Assembly (NCBI GenBank): GCA_044375105.1
Contig: JBILNK010000211.1
Location: 1 to 6,815, forward strand
Length of the DNA: 6,815 nt
Direction: 5' to 3'
Source of the DNA: JBIKLM01 sp044375105
GTDB lineage: Bacteria > Planctomycetota > UBA1135 > GCA-002686595
Positions 5,275 through 6,815 of this stretch are shown in pieces. The notes beneath the pieces were generated by a model, which made no database searches, was not told where the DNA came from, and saw nothing but the letters and a program-made list of their open reading frames with translations. How positions within the stretch are numbered: position 1 is the stretch's first letter; the number at the start of each line of letters is the position of its first letter. Position numbers and translations under genes: made by a program.

Positions 5275-6177
5275 ATGACCCTGCTGACCCACCTGGAGCA
5301 GCTCGAAGCCGAGTCGATCCACATCTTCCGCGAGGTGGCTGCCGAGGCCCAGAAGCCGGTGATGCTGTTCTCGATCGGCAAGGATTCCGGGGTGATGCTG
5401 GAACTGGCCCGGCGCGCCTTCGCCCCGGCGCCGCTGCCCTTCCCGCTGCTGCACATCGACTGCTGCTGGGACTTCCAGGACATGTACCGGCTGCGCGACG
5501 AGCTGACCCGGCGCTACGGCCTGCGCATGCTGGTGCACCAAAGCGCCGAGGCCCAGGACCCGCGCATCAACCCCTTCGACGTCCAGAGCACGGAATTCAC
5601 ACGCCTGACGCTGACCGAATCGCTCAAGCAGGCGCTCGACAAGCACGGCTTCGACGCGGCCTTCGGCGGCGGGCGCCGCGACGAGGAGAAGAGCCGCTCC
5701 AAGGAGCGCATCTTCAGCTTCCGCGACCGCTTCCACCAGTGGGACCCGAAGAACCAGCGGCCGGAGCTGTGGAACGTCTACAACCAGCGCGTCAAGCCCG
5801 GTGAGAGCCTGCGCGTGTTCCCGCTGTCCAACTGGACCGAACTGGACGTGTGGCTCTACAGCGACCTGCGCCAGATCCCGATGGTGCCGCTGTATTTCGC
5901 CGCACGGCGCCCGGTGGTCCAGCGCGGCGGGCAGTTCATCCTGTGCGATGACCAGCGCATGCGGATGCTGCCCGGCGAACAGCCGGAGCAGCGCATGGTG
6001 CGCTTCCGCACCCTGGGCGCTTATCCGCTGACCACCGCCCACGAATCACAGGCCAAGACCATCCGGGAGGTGATCGCCGAGCTCCTGCAGACCGGAACCT
6101 CGGAGCGCGCGGGGCGCTTGATCGACCGCGACGAAGAGGCCTCCATGGAGAAGAAGAAGCGCGAGGGCTACTTCTAG
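5275..6177 (+). CDS. cysD: Sulfate adenylyltransferase subunit 2 (ATP sulfurylase small subunit, CysD)
   Basis: A complete 300-residue CysD (E. coli CysD is about the same length). With the GTPase CysN it makes adenosine 5'-phosphosulfate from ATP and sulfate in the cytoplasm, the first step of sulfate assimilation. Landmarks are: THLEQLEAESIHIFREVA (5-22); the PP-loop SIGKDS (33-38) of the ATP pyrophosphatase superfamily; LPFPLLHID (54-62); GFDAAFGGGRRDEEKSR (125-141); FRDRFHQWDPKNQRPELW (149-166); RVFPLSNWTE (180-189); RFRTLG (243-248); and the C-terminal TSERAGR (275-281), with the usual ending KKREGYF. The segment normally read HVDTGWKF in close relatives is HIDCCWDF here (60-67). The ATG at 5275 follows a C-rich stretch with no Shine-Dalgarno. 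No cysN or cysC follows: the next gene is on the other strand, which is atypical because cysD is usually first in a cysDN(C) operon. Confidence 0.95.
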   Translation: MTLLTHLEQLEAESIHIFREVAAEAQKPVMLFSIGKDSGVMLELARRAFAPAPLPFPLLHIDCCWDFQDMYRLRDELTRRYGLRMLVHQSAEAQDPRINPFDVQSTEFTRLTLTESLKQALDKHGFDAAFGGGRRDEEKSRSKERIFSFRDRFHQWDPKNQRPELWNVYNQRVKPGESLRVFPLSNWTELDVWLYSDLRQIPMVPLYFAARRPVVQRGGQFILCDDQRMRMLPGEQPEQRMVRFRTLGAYPLTTAHESQAKTIREVIAELLQTGTSERAGRLIDRDEEASMEKKKREGYF

Positions 6178-6206
6178 GCGCACAGCGACCGAACTGGACG
6201 CCCGCC

Positions 6207-6234
6207 GGCCGCCCGGACATCGGGTCCGACGGCC
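6207..6234 (+). terminator. Hairpin 30 bases after cysD
   Basis: GGCCG (6207-6211) pairs with CGGCC (6230-6234), and CGGAC (6214-6218) pairs with GTCCG (6224-6228) around a five-base loop, with a small CC/A internal loop between them. There is no T-run, so it is at best a weak or factor-aided 3' end for cysD. Confidence 0.35.
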
Positions 6235-6244
6235 GCCGAGCCCC

Positions 6245-6374
6245 GGATCCGCGCAGGCGCAGGACGCAGCGCCGATCCCAGCCCCTTTGGCCGCCGGATG
6301 GCGGCCCAAAGGCACCTGACAGCCCGGTCTTGCGGCTCGGGCTTAGCCCGAGTCGATAGGTTCTCAGGCTGTCA
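6245..6374 (+). repeat. Composite three-hairpin repeat, copy B
   Basis: Stem I is 6245-6254 with 6269-6278 (nine of ten pairs). Stem II is 6284-6295 with 6300-6312 (twelve pairs, one bulged C at 6307, loop GGAT). Stem III has the core CTCGGGC/GCCCGAG (6336-6342 with 6346-6352, loop TTA). Stem III is enclosed by TGACAGCC (6317-6324) pairing with GGCTGTCA (6367-6374). Order and relative orientation match copy A on the opposite strand at 3221-3338, and 6267-6316 is 41/50 identical to it. The right end overlaps the stop codon of the minus-strand SIS gene, so stem III may also serve as the 3' structure of that transcript. Confidence 0.65.
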
Positions 6375-6815
6375 ACGCGTGCTGGTGACCTTGGACAGAT
6401 GCGGCGGCGCATCGGGATCGTGGCCGCGGGCCCGCGCCAGCTCGGGCAGCCGGCGGTAAAAGCCCTGCACGAGCAGCGCCGGGTCGTGATCGAGGGGCGT
6501 CTCGGTGCTGCCTGAGGGCTCGATCTCGAGCCGCGCCAGGGGCGCCCCCAGGCGCTCGAGATGCCGGGCGGCCTCGGCCGTGGTGGCTCCGAGGGGGCCG
6601 CGCCCGATCAGGGCCAGCACCGGCACGCCGCCCGCGGCCAGGGCTTTGGGTCCGTGCATGACCTCGGCCGCGCTGACGGCCTCCGCATGCAACCCGGCGG
6701 CTTCCTTGAGCTTGAGGGCCACCTCCTGGGCCGCGGCCAGGCTGGCGCCGCGCGCCAGCACCAAGGCCGAGCGCGCGCTCACCAGGGCCTCCAGGCCGCT
6801 GCTGCGGATCGGCGG
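6372..6815 (-). CDS. SIS-domain sugar-phosphate isomerase/deaminase (GlmS- or NagB-II-like), C-terminal part
   Basis: The last 147 residues of a protein that begins beyond the right edge. A GTG at 6782 could serve as a start, but the frame is open to the window end and a start there would split a domain, so it is treated as internal. The segment matches the second SIS domain of the GlmS isomerase family: LVLARGASLAAAQEVALKLK (18-37), LHAEA (42-46) and AEVMHGP (50-56), corresponding to LKLKE..HAEAY..GELKHGP in GlmS. The C-terminal PPHLSKVTSTR holds a lysine (K142) where GlmS has its active-site C-terminal lysine. With DHDP, QGFYR and ARGHDPD before it, the tail looks more like glucosamine-6-phosphate deaminase NagB-II or related SIS proteins than true GlmS, which ends in LAKSVTVE. 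Whether an N-terminal glutaminase domain exists cannot be seen. Confidence 0.8.
   Translation of the reverse strand, partial: PPIRSSGLEALVSARSALVLARGASLAAAQEVALKLKEAAGLHAEAVSAAEVMHGPKALAAGGVPVLALIGRGPLGATTAEAARHLERLGAPLARLEIEPSGSTETPLDHDPALLVQGFYRRLPELARARGHDPDAPPHLSKVTSTR

Noticed and set aside
5097..5483. A 129-codon N-terminal extension of selO
   Set aside because: It would overlap the divergent cysD gene, resembles no SelO domain, and the ATG at 5096 has a ribosome site and gives the normal family length.
3586..6042. An 818-codon minus-strand frame covering selO and most of cysD
   Set aside because: It runs out of frame with selO and antisense to cysD, with an Arg/Pro/Ala-rich product; both real genes are strongly supported.

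Overview
The window is very GC-rich and densely coded. It carries five recognisable genes plus a truncated sixth. A partial LPS heptosyltransferase points to a Gram-negative bacterium, and the CysD and SelO proteins are of the type common in Proteobacteria. I cannot fix the lineage more closely from sequence alone.

Layout. At the left edge (1-255, minus) is the N-terminal part of an ADP-heptose:LPS heptosyltransferase. It is divergent from a tandem pair of Glu/Leu/Phe/Val-type dehydrogenases on the plus strand. The first (416-1702) has an intact glutamate dehydrogenase active site. The second (1910-3217) has the same fold and length but has lost the catalytic lysine, the lysine and serine that hold the glutamate side chain, and several cofactor-contact residues. 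A convergent gap (3218-3659) follows, with three strong hairpins at its left end. SelO protein adenylyltransferase (3660-5096, minus) is next, divergent from cysD (5275-6177, plus), the small subunit of ATP sulfurylase. No cysN follows cysD. A second convergent gap (6178-6371) is also packed with hairpins, and the right edge (6372-6815, minus) holds the C-terminal half of a sugar-phosphate SIS-domain protein.

How the parts may work together. The central observation is the active plus inactive dehydrogenase pair. The first copy can interconvert glutamate and 2-oxoglutarate plus ammonium. The second looks like a pseudoenzyme whose substrate pocket has gained a leucine where glutamate enzymes have lysine. 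This resembles the known regulatory/catalytic GdhA-GdhB hetero-oligomer of Thermus thermophilus, but with gene order reversed, so an amino-acid-sensing regulatory subunit is a reasonable inference. SelO and cysD share a divergent intergenic region, both bind ATP, and both touch redox or sulfur metabolism, but a functional link is only inferred.

Outside the genes, the two convergent gaps share a composite repeat of about 110-130 bp built of three hairpins in the same order and relative orientation (41 of 50 bases identical in the best-aligned part). This suggests a dispersed REP-like family. All three complete plus-strand genes start directly after C-rich leaders without a visible Shine-Dalgarno sequence, whereas selO has one.
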